Shown: positions 23,429-34,039 of the stretch, in pieces
How positions within the stretch are numbered: the first letter of the stretch is position 1
How the letters are laid out: every line of letters starts with the position of its first letter
From: Ottowia sp. SB7-C50
Lineage (GTDB): Bacteria; Pseudomonadota; Gammaproteobacteria; Burkholderiales; Burkholderiaceae_C
NCBI RefSeq assembly: GCF_033110285.1
Contig: NZ_CP136995.1
Coordinates: forward strand, 2,976,001-3,040,000
Reading direction: 5' to 3'
Length of the DNA stretch: 64,000 nucleotides
Translations under genes and position numbers: made by a program
The notes under the pieces: model-generated
The model's input: only the letters and a program-made list of their open reading frames with translations
Told to the model about the DNA's origin: nothing
The model's database searches: none

Positions 23429-24412
23429 TCAGTCCAGATCGTTCACCAGGTCCGGATCCTCGTCCTCGCCCGTCACCGCGCGCGTCGCCACGGCCTGCTC
23501 CAGCAGCCAGTCGGCAAAGGCCTTCACCTCGGGCCGGGCCGCGCTGCGCGGGGCGGTCAGCAGCCAGTAGGCCATGGGCGAATGCAGGCGCATGCCGGTG
23601 AACAGCTCGACCAGCTCGCCGCGCGCCAGGCTTTCGGCCACCAGCGGCGGGCGCGCCAGCACCAGCCCCTGGCCGGACAGTGCGGCCTGCGCCATCTGGT
23701 AGGCGTAGTTGAAGCTCAGCCAGCGCTTGGGCTGGGCGCGCTCCATGCCGTGCGCGTCGAGCCAGCGGCGCCAGGTCAGCCATTCCAGGTGCGGCGTGTA
23801 CGCGTCGGCGGCCTCGATCAGCGTGTGCGCCAGCACGTCGGCCGGCTTGCGCAGCGGCGGCCCGCTTTTCAGCAGCCACGGGCTGGCCATGGGCGTGACC
23901 GATTCGCCGAACAGCCGCTGCGCACCCACAGGCAGGCGCCCCGCCGCGGCGTAGCGCACGGCCAGGTCAACGTCGGCCACGTCCAGGTCGACGGCGGCAT
24001 CGCTGGCGTCAATGCGGATGTCGATGTCGGGAAACGCGCGCTGGAACGCCTCCAGCCGCGGGATCAGCCACATCGACGCGAAAGACGCAAAGGTGGTGAC
24101 GGTGACTTGCCGGCGCCCCGCGCTCTGCCGAATCTGCCGCACCGCGCTGTCGACGCGCGGCAGCGCCTGCGCCACGGCCTGCAGCAGTTGCATGCCGGCC
24201 GCCGTCAGCTCCACCGCGCGCGTGTGGCGCAGAAACAGCGGCACGCCGACCTCGTCTTCCAGCGACTGGATCTGGCGGCTGACGGCCGACTGGGTGAGCG
24301 CCATCTCTTCGGCGGCCAGGCGAAAGTTGAGGTGGCGGGCCACGGCCTCGAACGCGCGCAGGTGCCCGGCCTGGATCGGGCGCGTGCGCAGGTGGGTCTG
24401 GGAATGCAGCAT
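23429..24412 (-). CDS. LysR family transcriptional regulator
   Basis: This 327-residue LysR regulator has an N-terminal winged helix (residues about 17-75: LRAFEAVARHLNFRLAAEEM, LTQSAVSRQIQSLEDEVG) and a periplasmic-binding-protein-like effector domain with IDIRIDASDAAVDLDVADVD. The early part resembles GcvA-type LysR proteins. The start MLHSQTHLRT was chosen over a longer frame that overlaps the divergent gene. It is divergent from the DUF2917 gene, with 117 bases between starts, so it probably controls that gene and itself. Confidence 0.9.
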   Translation of the reverse strand: MLHSQTHLRTRPIQAGHLRAFEAVARHLNFRLAAEEMALTQSAVSRQIQSLEDEVGVPLFLRHTRAVELTAAGMQLLQAVAQALPRVDSAVRQIRQSAGRRQVTVTTFASFASMWLIPRLEAFQRAFPDIDIRIDASDAAVDLDVADVDLAVRYAAAGRLPVGAQRLFGESVTPMASPWLLKSGPPLRKPADVLAHTLIEAADAYTPHLEWLTWRRWLDAHGMERAQPKRWLSFNYAYQMAQAALSGQGLVLARPPLVAESLARGELVELFTGMRLHSPMAYWLLTAPRSAARPEVKAFADWLLEQAVATRAVTGEDEDPDLVNDLD

Positions 24413-24529
24413 GGTGATTGATGCGCGGATGGCATGAATAGGCTCGCCGGATTTCATTGGACTGTCAATCGCAACCCGCGCACCATGGCGGCGTGGATTG
24501 ATGCAGAAACAACACCGCAGGAGCCTTTC

Positions 24530-24982
24530 ATGACGTCCGCCTCTCACGCACTGTCGCCCCTCGCCTTGCAGGCCGCCGCCCGCGGCGTGCAGACGCTGGC
24601 CCCCGACCAGGCCATGACCCTGCGGCCCGCGCGCGACGGCGTGCTGCGGGTGCAGCGCGGCGCGCTGTGGGTCACGCAGGGCGACGGCGCCAGCACGGGC
24701 TGCCGCGCCGGCGACGAATTCCTGTGGCCGGGGCAGCGCCTGTCGCTGCGCGCGGGCGACGCGGTGGTGGTGGAGCCCATCGCCGTGCCCGGCACGCCCG
24801 TGCAGCGCGTGGCGCTGGAATGGCAGCCCAGCCCCGCCACGCGCTGGAGCGCCGACGTAGCCCGCCCCGCGCACGAGTTGCGGCGCGCGCTGCACGACGC
24901 CGCGCAGGCCGGCATGCGGCTGGCGCGCGGCCTGCTGCGCTGGGCCTTGCAGCGTCCGCCGTCGTGCGGCGAGATGGGATGA
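24530..24982 (+). CDS. DUF2917 domain protein
   Basis: This 150-residue cytoplasmic protein carries the DUF2917 pattern: MTLRPARDGVLRVQRGALWV (about 33-52), TQGDGAS and GDEFLWPGQRLSLRAGDAVV with repeated short strands. A basic helical C-terminus follows (ELRRALHDAAQAGMRLARGL). An AGGAG ribosome site precedes the ATG. The family has no assigned function but is regularly found divergent from a LysR gene, as here. Two AT-rich and one GC-rich repeats follow it. Confidence 0.8.
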   Translation: MTSASHALSPLALQAAARGVQTLAPDQAMTLRPARDGVLRVQRGALWVTQGDGASTGCRAGDEFLWPGQRLSLRAGDAVVVEPIAVPGTPVQRVALEWQPSPATRWSADVARPAHELRRALHDAAQAGMRLARGLLRWALQRPPSCGEMG

Positions 24983-24987
24983 CCTTG

Positions 24988-25046
24988 AGCGCTACCTTAT
25001 CAATAGCTATAAATCCAATGCAGGAAAGCGCCAGAAGCCATTTTTA
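24988..25046. repeat. Dispersed AT-hairpin element, copy 8
   Basis: GAGCGCTACCTTATCAATAG-CTAT is followed by GCAGGAAAGCGCCAGAAGCC and ATTTTTAATG. It begins 6 bases after the DUF2917 stop. The GCGCCAGA(A/G)GCCATTTT tail is shared with the copy at 50137-50193. Confidence 0.65.
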
Positions 25047-25091
25047 ATGATGGTCTGTGTATCGCACGCCTAGCCAGCGCCACCCCAACAG

Positions 25092-25243
25092 CCGGACGCA
25101 GAGGACGCAGAGATTTCGCAGAGCACGCAGAAAAAACCAGAAACATTCTTTTGGCTGTTTCTTCTGCGTCCTCTGCGAATCCTTTGCGTCCTCTGCGTCC
25201 GGTATTCGGTATTCGGTATTCGGTTTTCGGCTTTCGGCTTTCG
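25092..25243. repeat. Long hairpin of GGACGCAG units plus tandem TATTCGG heptads
   Basis: The left arm (25092-25131: GGACGCAGAGGACGCAGAG...) and right arm (25160-25202) are imperfect inverted repeats of about 40 bases around an AT-rich loop, built from the unit GACGCAGAG. They are followed by tandem 7-base units GGTATTC / GGTTTTC / GGCTTTC (25201-25243). A half copy of the right arm is at 39811-39865. This fills the gene-free gap 24983-25426; no coding potential is seen there. Confidence 0.8.
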
Positions 25244-25426
25244 ACGGCCGACCGCGCCCCTAGGGCAATTCCTCATCGGCGACGGCCGCTCTCACCCGGC
25301 ACACCCCAGGACTTGAGTTAGGCTAACGCCTGCAAACACGCCGCCCATGGCGCGCCGGACGATCAGCATGCCAGGCGACCGGCGCAGGGCGGGCCAAAAA
25401 AGCCCCAAGACCGACCGGAGACAACC

Positions 25427-27733
<2,307 letters not shown>

Positions 27734-27865
27734 CCCCCCCTGTGGCGCTGGCGCGCCTTCCCCCCGGAGGGGGACAACGCTGGCGGGCGGGCCAAGCCCT
27801 TCCGCGGCGTTCGCGGGTGGCCTGCTCCGCGGCCTTGGGAAGGGGCTTGCTGCGCAGCCCCGAGC
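27734..27865. repeat. GC-rich dispersed repeat after maeB
   Basis: This is a second copy of the element at 21169-21300, with the same block order (GGGGGACAACGC, GGGCCAAGCCC, CCGCGGCGTTCGCG, TGGCCTGCTCCGCGGCC, GGGGCTTGCTGCGCAGCC), again starting immediately after a stop codon. Confidence 0.75.
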
Positions 27866-27921
27866 GTGCAAGTGCGGCCGGATATAAAGATGCGGTGCGC
27901 GAAAGGCTGAAGCGGCCGGAT

Positions 27922-27982
27922 CGCGCTATTGCCGCGTCAATGCTTCTTTTTTTATAGCTACAGACGCTTGATGGGCAAGCGC
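27922..27982. repeat. Dispersed AT-hairpin element, copy 9
   Basis: CGCGCTATTGCCGCGTCAAT is followed by GCTTCTTTTTTTATAGC and ACGCTTGATGGGCAAGCG. It lies in the 582-base gene-free gap 27734-28315, which holds only repeats. Confidence 0.65.
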
Positions 27983-27999
27983 GTCTCGCTCAAAAGTCC

Positions 28000-28084
28000 G
28001 TCATTCCCGCGAAAGCGGGAATCCATGCATCCAGCGCTGCGGGTCAGGGAACGCGTCCCTGGATACGCGCCTCGCGGGCATGAC
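28000..28084. repeat. MITE-like 85-base element with terminal inverted repeats
   Basis: Ends GTCATTCCCGCGA and TCGCGGGCATGAC are inverted copies (12 of 13 match). Inside are CCCGCGAAAGCGGG and GGGAACGCGTCCC hairpins. A diverged relative with GCCGGCGAAAGCCGGAATCC is at 31033-31125. Non-coding. The inverted ends suggest a small non-autonomous mobile element. Confidence 0.65.
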
Positions 28085-28315
28085 GATGAACAGGGCGGAT
28101 TCAGGCTGCTGGTTTGCGGATCCATCCCCGTCGTCCAGCGACCGACCCCGGTGGAGGTCTATGGTAGAACCGTCCAACGCGCCCATGCGACGCCGCACAA
28201 GGCTGGCCCGCCCCTACCTAAGGCGCGCTTGTCGCCCACCTGTCATCGCCATTTCACACCGCACCGCCACGCTGGGCGCGTCTGCCGACCGCGGCGGTGA
28301 CCGTCAACGTTTCCC

Positions 28316-31003
28316 ATGAGCATCCGCAACCTCGATTCCCTGTTCGATCCCGCCTCCGTCGCCGTCATCGGCGCGTCCGAGCGGCCGTTTTCCGTCGGCG
28401 GCACGTTGTGGCGCAACATGCGCACCAGCGGCTTTGGCGGCCGCATCTTCCCGGTCAATCCCAAGTACCAGGCGCTGTCGGGCCAGCGCTGCTACGCCCG
28501 CGTGGACGATCTGCCTGAAGTGCCGGAGATGGCCGTGATCTGCACGCCCGCCGGCACCGTGGTCGACCTGATCGGGCAGTTGGCCCAGCGCGGCACCAAG
28601 GCCGCCGTGGTCATCAGCGCGGGGCTGACCGCCGAGCAGAAGCAGGCCATGCTGGACGCCGCCAAGCCGGCGCTGCTGCGCATCCTGGGGCCGAACTGCG
28701 TCGGCCTGCTCAGCCCCCACGCCAAGCTGAACGCCAGCTTTGCCCACATCCCCGCGCGGCCGGGCGCATTGGCGTTTGTCTCGCAATCGGGCGCGCTGGT
28801 CACCGCCATGCTGGACTGGGCCGAAGCGCGCAACGTCGGCTTTTCGCACTTTGTGTCGCTGGGCGAGCACGCCGACGTCGACTTTGGCGACATGCTCGAT
28901 TACCTGGCCAGCGACCCGCACACGCGCGCCATCCTGCTGTACATCGAGTCGATCGACCAGGCGCGCAAGTTCATGTCGGCCGCGCGCGCGGCGGCGCGCA
29001 ACAAGCCGGTGATCGTCATCAAGGCCGGGCGCAGCGCGCAGGGGCAAAAGGCCGCCGCCTCGCACACCGGCGCGCTGGCCGGCGCCGACAACGTGGTCGA
29101 TGCCGCCATCGCCCGCGCCGGCATGCTGCGCGTGAACAGCCTGGAAGAGTTGTTCCTCGCGGCCGAGATCCTCACCCGCTTCAAAGCCCCCATTGGCGAC
29201 CGCATGACGGTGCTGACCAACGGCGGCGGCGTGGGCGTGCTGGCGGCCGATGCCGCCGCCGCGCACGGCGTGCCACTGGCCGAGCTGGGCCAGCCCCTGC
29301 TGAACGAGCTGGACAAAGTGCTGCCGGCCAACTGGTCGCACGGCAACCCGGTCGACATCATTGGCGACGCGCCCGCGCAGCGCTATGTCGATGCGCTGAC
29401 GGCGCTGGCCAGGCACCCCGAGGACACCGGCACGCTGCTGTTCATCCAGGCGCCGACGGCCATCGTGCCCTCGACCGACATTGCGCGCGCGCTGATCCCG
29501 GTCATCCGGCCTGAAGGCCACGCGCCGCTGCCACTGGTCAGCAGCTGGGTCGGCGGCCCGGCGGTGGCCGAGGCGCGCGCGCTGTTCACCGACGCCGGCA
29601 TCGCCTGCTACGACCTGCCCGAGCAGGCCGTGGCCGCCATCGGCCTGCTGCAAGCCTATGGCCGCAACCAGGCCGAACTGGCCGAGGCCCCGCCCGCCGA
29701 GCTGTTGCACAACGGCAGCACGCCCGACGTGGCGCGCGTGCGCGAGATCGTGGCGCAGGTGCTGGCCAGCGGCCGTGACATGCTGACCGAGCCCGAGGCC
29801 AAGGCGGTGTGCGAGGCCTACCACATCCCCGTCGTGGCCACGCGCACCGTGCCGGCCAACGCCGTGGCGGCCGCCGACGAGGCGGCGCGCATCGGCTTTC
29901 CGGTGGTGCTGAAAATCCTGTCCGAAGACATCTCGCACAAATCCGACGTCGGCGGCGTGGCGCTGAACCTGAACGACGAGGGCGACGTGCGCGCCGCCGC
30001 GCAGGCCATGCTGGTGCGCGTGGGCAAGAGCCACCCCGATGCACGCGTCGAAGGCTTCACCGTGCAGAAGATGGTGAAGATGCCGCAATCGCAAGAGCTG
30101 ATCATCGGCGCCAGCATCGACCCCACCTTCGGCCCCGTCATCCTGTTTGGCCAGGGCGGCACGGCGGTCGAGGTCATGAAAGACAGCGCCATGGCGCTGC
30201 CGCCGCTCAACGCCCCGCTGGCGCGCGCGCTGATCGAGCGCACCCGCGTGGCCAAGCTGCTGCACGGCTACCGCGACGTGCCGCCGGCCGACATCGACGC
30301 CGTCATCGCCACGCTGATGGCGGTGTCGCAACTGCTGGCCGACGTGCCCGAGGTGGCCGAACTCGACATCAACCCCCTCATCGTCAACCACCAGGGCGCC
30401 ATCGCGCTGGACGCGCGCGTGCGGGTGAGCAGCAAGCAGCCCGCCGGCGCCGCGCACTTCGCCATCGCGCCCTACCCCGCTGAATTGAGCGAGACCATCG
30501 ACTGGCGCGGCCAGCCGTTGACGATCCGCCCGATCCGCCCCGAGGACGAGGAGCGCCACCGCGCCTTCCTAGAGAGCCTGGACCCCGAAGACATCCGCAT
30601 GCGCCTGTTCTACAGCCGCCGCACCATGGAGCGCAGCGAACTGGCGCGGCTGGTGCAGATCGACTACACGCGCGAGATGGCCTTCGTCGCCACCGTGCCC
30701 GACGGCGACGGCGGCGAAAAAACCGTGGGCGTGGCGCGCGCGCTGGCCGACCCGGACAACGTGGGCGCCGAATTCGGCATCATCGTGCGGCCCGAGATGA
30801 AAGGATCGGGCCTGGGCCGCCTGCTGATGGACAAACTCATTCGCCACCAGCGCGCCGCCGGCACCCGGCAACTCACAGCCACGGTGCTGACCGAAAACCA
30901 CCGCATGCGCAAGCTAGGCCACGCGCTCGGCATGCGCGAGCAGCCCGTGCCGGGCGATACCAGCACGCTGGCACTGGTGCTGGACTTGCAGCCCGGCGCT
31001 TGA
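28316..31003 (+). CDS. Fused ADP-forming acyl-CoA synthetase / GNAT protein acetyltransferase (Pat/YfiQ-like)
   Basis: This 895-residue protein has, in order, a CoA-binding domain (PASVAVIGASERPFSVGG, about 10-27), a succinyl-CoA-ligase-like flavodoxin region (GPNCVGLLSP, VSQSGAL), an ATP-grasp domain (residues about 480-700, FPVVLKILSEDISHKSDVGG), and a C-terminal GNAT acetyltransferase (about 730-890, with GSGLGRLLMDKLI as the acetyl-CoA loop). Homologues (Pat/YfiQ) acetylate lysines of metabolic enzymes such as acetyl-CoA synthetase. In bacteria the synthetase part may be only a sensor. All conserved domains look intact. It stands alone. Confidence 0.92.
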   Translation: MSIRNLDSLFDPASVAVIGASERPFSVGGTLWRNMRTSGFGGRIFPVNPKYQALSGQRCYARVDDLPEVPEMAVICTPAGTVVDLIGQLAQRGTKAAVVISAGLTAEQKQAMLDAAKPALLRILGPNCVGLLSPHAKLNASFAHIPARPGALAFVSQSGALVTAMLDWAEARNVGFSHFVSLGEHADVDFGDMLDYLASDPHTRAILLYIESIDQARKFMSAARAAARNKPVIVIKAGRSAQGQKAAASHTGALAGADNVVDAAIARAGMLRVNSLEELFLAAEILTRFKAPIGDRMTVLTNGGGVGVLAADAAAAHGVPLAELGQPLLNELDKVLPANWSHGNPVDIIGDAPAQRYVDALTALARHPEDTGTLLFIQAPTAIVPSTDIARALIPVIRPEGHAPLPLVSSWVGGPAVAEARALFTDAGIACYDLPEQAVAAIGLLQAYGRNQAELAEAPPAELLHNGSTPDVARVREIVAQVLASGRDMLTEPEAKAVCEAYHIPVVATRTVPANAVAAADEAARIGFPVVLKILSEDISHKSDVGGVALNLNDEGDVRAAAQAMLVRVGKSHPDARVEGFTVQKMVKMPQSQELIIGASIDPTFGPVILFGQGGTAVEVMKDSAMALPPLNAPLARALIERTRVAKLLHGYRDVPPADIDAVIATLMAVSQLLADVPEVAELDINPLIVNHQGAIALDARVRVSSKQPAGAAHFAIAPYPAELSETIDWRGQPLTIRPIRPEDEERHRAFLESLDPEDIRMRLFYSRRTMERSELARLVQIDYTREMAFVATVPDGDGGEKTVGVARALADPDNVGAEFGIIVRPEMKGSGLGRLLMDKLIRHQRAAGTRQLTATVLTENHRMRKLGHALGMREQPVPGDTSTLALVLDLQPGA

Positions 31004-31025
31004 GGGCCAGGTTGTCCGGCAACGC

Positions 31026-31206
31026 GCCGTCTATGCCGGCGAAAGCCGGAATCCCTGCGGTGCTGCCCGGTTGCAGAGGCCTTTGCTCCGCAAGCGCTGT
31101 CTGGCCTTCGCCGAAATGACGCGAGCCGCAGGGCGGGGACCCGTGCCCGCCAGCACGCCGAAGGCCGCAGATCCAGCGCCGAACGCGGGCACAGGTGCCC
31201 GCCCTA
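31026..31206. repeat. Degenerate repeat region before mltB
   Basis: A diverged relative of the 28000 element (ATGCCGGCGAAAGCCGGAAT, later TTCGCCGAAATGACGC, 31031-31123) is followed by a GCGGGCAC/GTGCCCGC palindrome with CCTAC (31185-31206). No coding sequence is seen. Confidence 0.5.
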
Positions 31207-31213
31207 CGAATGG

Positions 31214-31272
31214 TTGCAAGTGTTTTAGCCCTCTCGCGCTTGTCCCGTCAGCGCAATGCGCTATCATTTTTG
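31214..31272. repeat. Dispersed AT-hairpin element, copy 10, abutting the mltB start
   Basis: TTGCAAGTGTTTTAGCCCTC and CGCGCTTGTCCCGTCAGCGC are followed by the half-core GCGCTATCATTTTTG. It ends at the base before the mltB ATG region, so it supplies the leader and perhaps the promoter of mltB. Confidence 0.55.
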
Positions 31273-31273
31273 A

Positions 31274-32515
31274 ATGAATCAAACCGACCGTATCCGTCGC
31301 GCTGCCCTGGCCGTGCTGGCCACCAGCGCGCTGAGCGCCGCCCCCGCGCTGCGCGCGCAGGACGCACCGCCCACCATCGACCCGGCGCAGTTCAGCGCCT
31401 GCCTGAACGAGCTGAAAGTCAGCCAGGCCTTCCGCGCCATCACGCCGGTCACCTTTGCCCAGCACACCGCCAACCTGGCGGCCGACCCGTCGGTGCTGGT
31501 GCTGCTCAATCGCCAGCCCGAATTCACCATGCCGGTGTGGGACTACATCGCCGTGCTGGTCGACGACGAGCGCGTGGCCGATGGCCGCGCTGCTTACGCC
31601 AAGTGGCAGGGCACGCTGCAGAAGATCGAGCAGCAGACCGGCGTGGCACCCCACGTCGTCGTCGGCGTCTGGGGCGTTGAAAGCAATTTCGGCCAGAACC
31701 TGGGCGGCCGACCGCTGGTGCAGTCGCTGGCCACGCTGTCGTGCTTTGGGCGGCGGCAGGCCTACTTTCGCGGCGAATTCGCGGCCGTGCTGCGCATCCT
31801 GCAGGAGGGCCACATCGCGCCCGACAAGCTGGTTGGCTCGTGGGCCGGCGCCTTCGGGCAGACGCAGTTCATGCCCAGCACCTTCTTCCGCAGCGCGGTC
31901 GATTTCGATGGCGATGGCCGGCGCGACATCGTCGATTCGGTGCCTGATGCGCTGGCATCGACGGCCAAGTTCCTGCAGAACGCCGGCTACCGGCGCGGCG
32001 AACCGTGGGGCTTTGAGGTGAAGCTGCCGCCGGGCCTGGACACGTCCGACGCCAGCCGCAAAAACAAGCGCCCCATCGACGCCTGGCGCAGTGCCGGCGT
32101 GACGCTGGCCGATGGCTCGCCGCTGCCCGGCAGCCTGCCCAGCGCGGGGCTGATGATTCCGGCGCGCGGCGGCCCTGCCTTCCTGGTCGGGCGCAACTTC
32201 GACACGCTGTACAGCTACAACGCCAGCGAAAACTATGGCCTCGCGATTGCGCAGCTGTCGAACCTGGTGGGCGCACCCGCCGGCACGCCGGTCGGCTTTG
32301 TGCAACCGTGGCCGACCGATGACGCCGGCCTGTCGCGCGCGCAGAACCGCGAATTGCAAACCCTGCTGCTGGCGCGTGGCCACGACATCGGCAGCGCCGA
32401 CGGCATGATCGGCGCGAAGACGCGAGAAGCCATCAAGGCAGAGCAGCAGCGACTGGGCCACAAGCCCGACGGACGCGCCGGCCAGAAGCTGCTGGCGGCG
32501 CTGCGGCGCGGCTGA
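31274..32515 (+). CDS. mltB: Lytic murein transglycosylase B with peptidoglycan-binding domain
   Basis: This 413-residue exported transglycosylase has a signal peptide (about residues 1-29) and the MltB catalytic fold: VWGVESNFGQNLGG with the catalytic Glu at 136, FGQTQFMPSTFFRSAVDFDG, and YRRGEPWGFEV. A C-terminal peptidoglycan-binding (PG_binding_1) domain (RAQNRELQTLLLARGHDIGS to the end) tethers it to the wall. No lipobox is evident, so it is soluble and periplasmic rather than a lipoprotein. A dispersed repeat lies right before the ATG, leaving no normal ribosome site. Confidence 0.92.
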   Translation: MNQTDRIRRAALAVLATSALSAAPALRAQDAPPTIDPAQFSACLNELKVSQAFRAITPVTFAQHTANLAADPSVLVLLNRQPEFTMPVWDYIAVLVDDERVADGRAAYAKWQGTLQKIEQQTGVAPHVVVGVWGVESNFGQNLGGRPLVQSLATLSCFGRRQAYFRGEFAAVLRILQEGHIAPDKLVGSWAGAFGQTQFMPSTFFRSAVDFDGDGRRDIVDSVPDALASTAKFLQNAGYRRGEPWGFEVKLPPGLDTSDASRKNKRPIDAWRSAGVTLADGSPLPGSLPSAGLMIPARGGPAFLVGRNFDTLYSYNASENYGLAIAQLSNLVGAPAGTPVGFVQPWPTDDAGLSRAQNRELQTLLLARGHDIGSADGMIGAKTREAIKAEQQRLGHKPDGRAGQKLLAALRRG

Positions 32516-32562
32516 ATCGCACGCCGCGGGACGGTGCGCCTGCGCTGGCGCGCCCGTCCGCT

Positions 32563-32618
32563 AACTACTATTTCAATAGCGTCCTGCGCAGTCTGGTAGC
32601 GCGCTGGCGGCCGATTTC
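32563..32618. repeat. Dispersed AT-hairpin element, copy 11
   Basis: The core CTAT-N4-ATAGC (32568-32580) is followed by GTCCTGCGCAGTCTGGTAGC and GCGCTGGCGG. It lies between the convergent mltB and porin genes and ends 5 bases before the porin stop codon. Confidence 0.75.
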
Positions 32619-32622
32619 ACGC

Positions 32623-33660
32623 TCAGAAGCGGTGGCGCAGGCCCACACCCACGCTGGTGCCGCTGGTGCGGTTGGTGATGCGGTCATTCATGATGTTGGC
32701 GTAGACGTCGGTGCGCTTCGACAGGTTGTAGTCGTAGCCCACGGTCAGCGTCTGGCGCTTGGCGTCGAGCAGGCTGTTGCGCGTCTGCGCGTACGACGCC
32801 AGCAGCTTGCCGGGGCCGATCGGCATGGACGCGCCGACCTGCGCCGTCTTCAGCTTGGCCGAGCTCACGTCGTTCTTGGCCTGGCCGTAGGTCAGGAACA
32901 GCTTGACGGCCGTCAGGTCGTACGAGCCGCCCAGCATCCAGTTGGTGCGCTTGGAACCGTCGGCGAAGGTGGTGGTGATCGGGTTGGCATTTTCTGCGCG
33001 CTCATAGAACGCCGTCAGGCCGAGCGGGCCGCTGAAGTACAGCAGGTTGCCACCGTAGTTGCTGGACTTGCCGGTGCTGCTGTCGCCCTTCATCTGGTAC
33101 TGCAGCGTGGCCTTCAGCCCGCCCAGGTCGGGCGTGGTGTAGGCGATCTGGCTTGACCAGCCGGTGTCCGACGGCGTGGTGCCCACCCAGTTGGTGCCGT
33201 TGAACAGCGGCACGTTGGCATGCAGCACCAGCGGCGAGAAGGTGAACGAATCGCCGAACGGGTTGAACAGGATGGTCGGCAGGAAGTTGGGCGCCATCCA
33301 GCGGCCCAGCGTCAGCGTGCCAAAGCCGCCCGACAGGCTGATGTTGGCGTCGCGCGACCAGAAGGTGTCGTTGGGGAAGCGGCCGTAGTCGCCGTTGCTC
33401 ATGCGCAGGAACGAGGTCATGGCGAAGCCGGCCTTCAGGCCGTTGCCGAGGTCCTCGGAGCCGCGCACGCCAATCCACGACGTGGTCATGCCGCTGTTGC
33501 CCACCGTGGTCTTGCGCGCGGCATCGCCCGCGAATTTCATCGAGCCGACGTACATGTCGGCCAGGCCGGAAAACTGCACCGAGCTTTGCGCCTGCGCCAC
33601 GGGCGCCGCCACGGAAATGCCCGCCAGCACGGCCGACACGATCAAGGACTTCTTCAACAT
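32623..33660 (-). CDS. Gram-negative porin
   Basis: This 345-residue outer-membrane porin has a signal peptide (MLKKSLIVSAVLAGISVAAP...AQA, cleavage near residue 24), then a typical SSVQFSGLADMYV first strand. It has amphipathic beta strands throughout, the conserved GVRGSEDLGNGLKAGF, and ends with a terminal Phe (LRHRF) required for outer-membrane assembly. This is the Neisseria/Burkholderiales trimeric porin family. A strong GGAGG ribosome site lies 5 bases before the ATG. Substrate selectivity cannot be read from the sequence. Confidence 0.94.
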   Translation of the reverse strand: MLKKSLIVSAVLAGISVAAPVAQAQSSVQFSGLADMYVGSMKFAGDAARKTTVGNSGMTTSWIGVRGSEDLGNGLKAGFAMTSFLRMSNGDYGRFPNDTFWSRDANISLSGGFGTLTLGRWMAPNFLPTILFNPFGDSFTFSPLVLHANVPLFNGTNWVGTTPSDTGWSSQIAYTTPDLGGLKATLQYQMKGDSSTGKSSNYGGNLLYFSGPLGLTAFYERAENANPITTTFADGSKRTNWMLGGSYDLTAVKLFLTYGQAKNDVSSAKLKTAQVGASMPIGPGKLLASYAQTRNSLLDAKRQTLTVGYDYNLSKRTDVYANIMNDRITNRTSGTSVGVGLRHRF

Positions 33661-34039
33661 GGTTTCCCCTCCAAAAAATGCGTGGAACGCCGCCGCGCCC
33701 CGCCATCGTTTACCGGGGCGCACTGCGCGCGCCCGATGGCACCCAATGTGAAATATGTCGCAAAACCAGACCGCAGACTTGCCCGAAAACCCACATTTTG
33801 AAAAAAGAGTCGTCTCGCCGACCCGGTGTTGCTAGGGCGCGACGCGCGTCTGCACCACCGTGGTGCGACAACGGGTCAGGGGAGCCGTCAGGACGTTCAG
33901 GGCGTTCGGCACCGCTGTGGCCGGCCGGCTCATCCCGTGCCGGATCGCCTGCGCCGCGCCTTGTGCCCGACGAGCCCGCGCCCAGCCTCCACCGGCTACC
34001 ATTGCCCATCCGCCACCGCGCTGCTGCGCAAACCCCCCT
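33661..34039. other. Gap between divergent porin and gspF, no gene seen
   Basis: This 379-base stretch contains no plausible coding region, tRNA or named repeat. It must hold the promoters of the porin (minus) and the GspF gene (plus), which I could not locate with confidence. The longer in-frame extension of gspF into this region encodes Pro/Arg/Ala-rich sequence that does not look like a real N-terminus. Confidence 0.5.

Noticed and set aside
25201..25243. Possible CRISPR-like tandem units
   Set aside because: Units are 7 bases with no spacers and no cas genes nearby.
28304..30559. A 751-codon frame opposite the acyl-CoA synthetase/acetyltransferase gene
   Set aside because: Shadow frame of a well-recognised gene.
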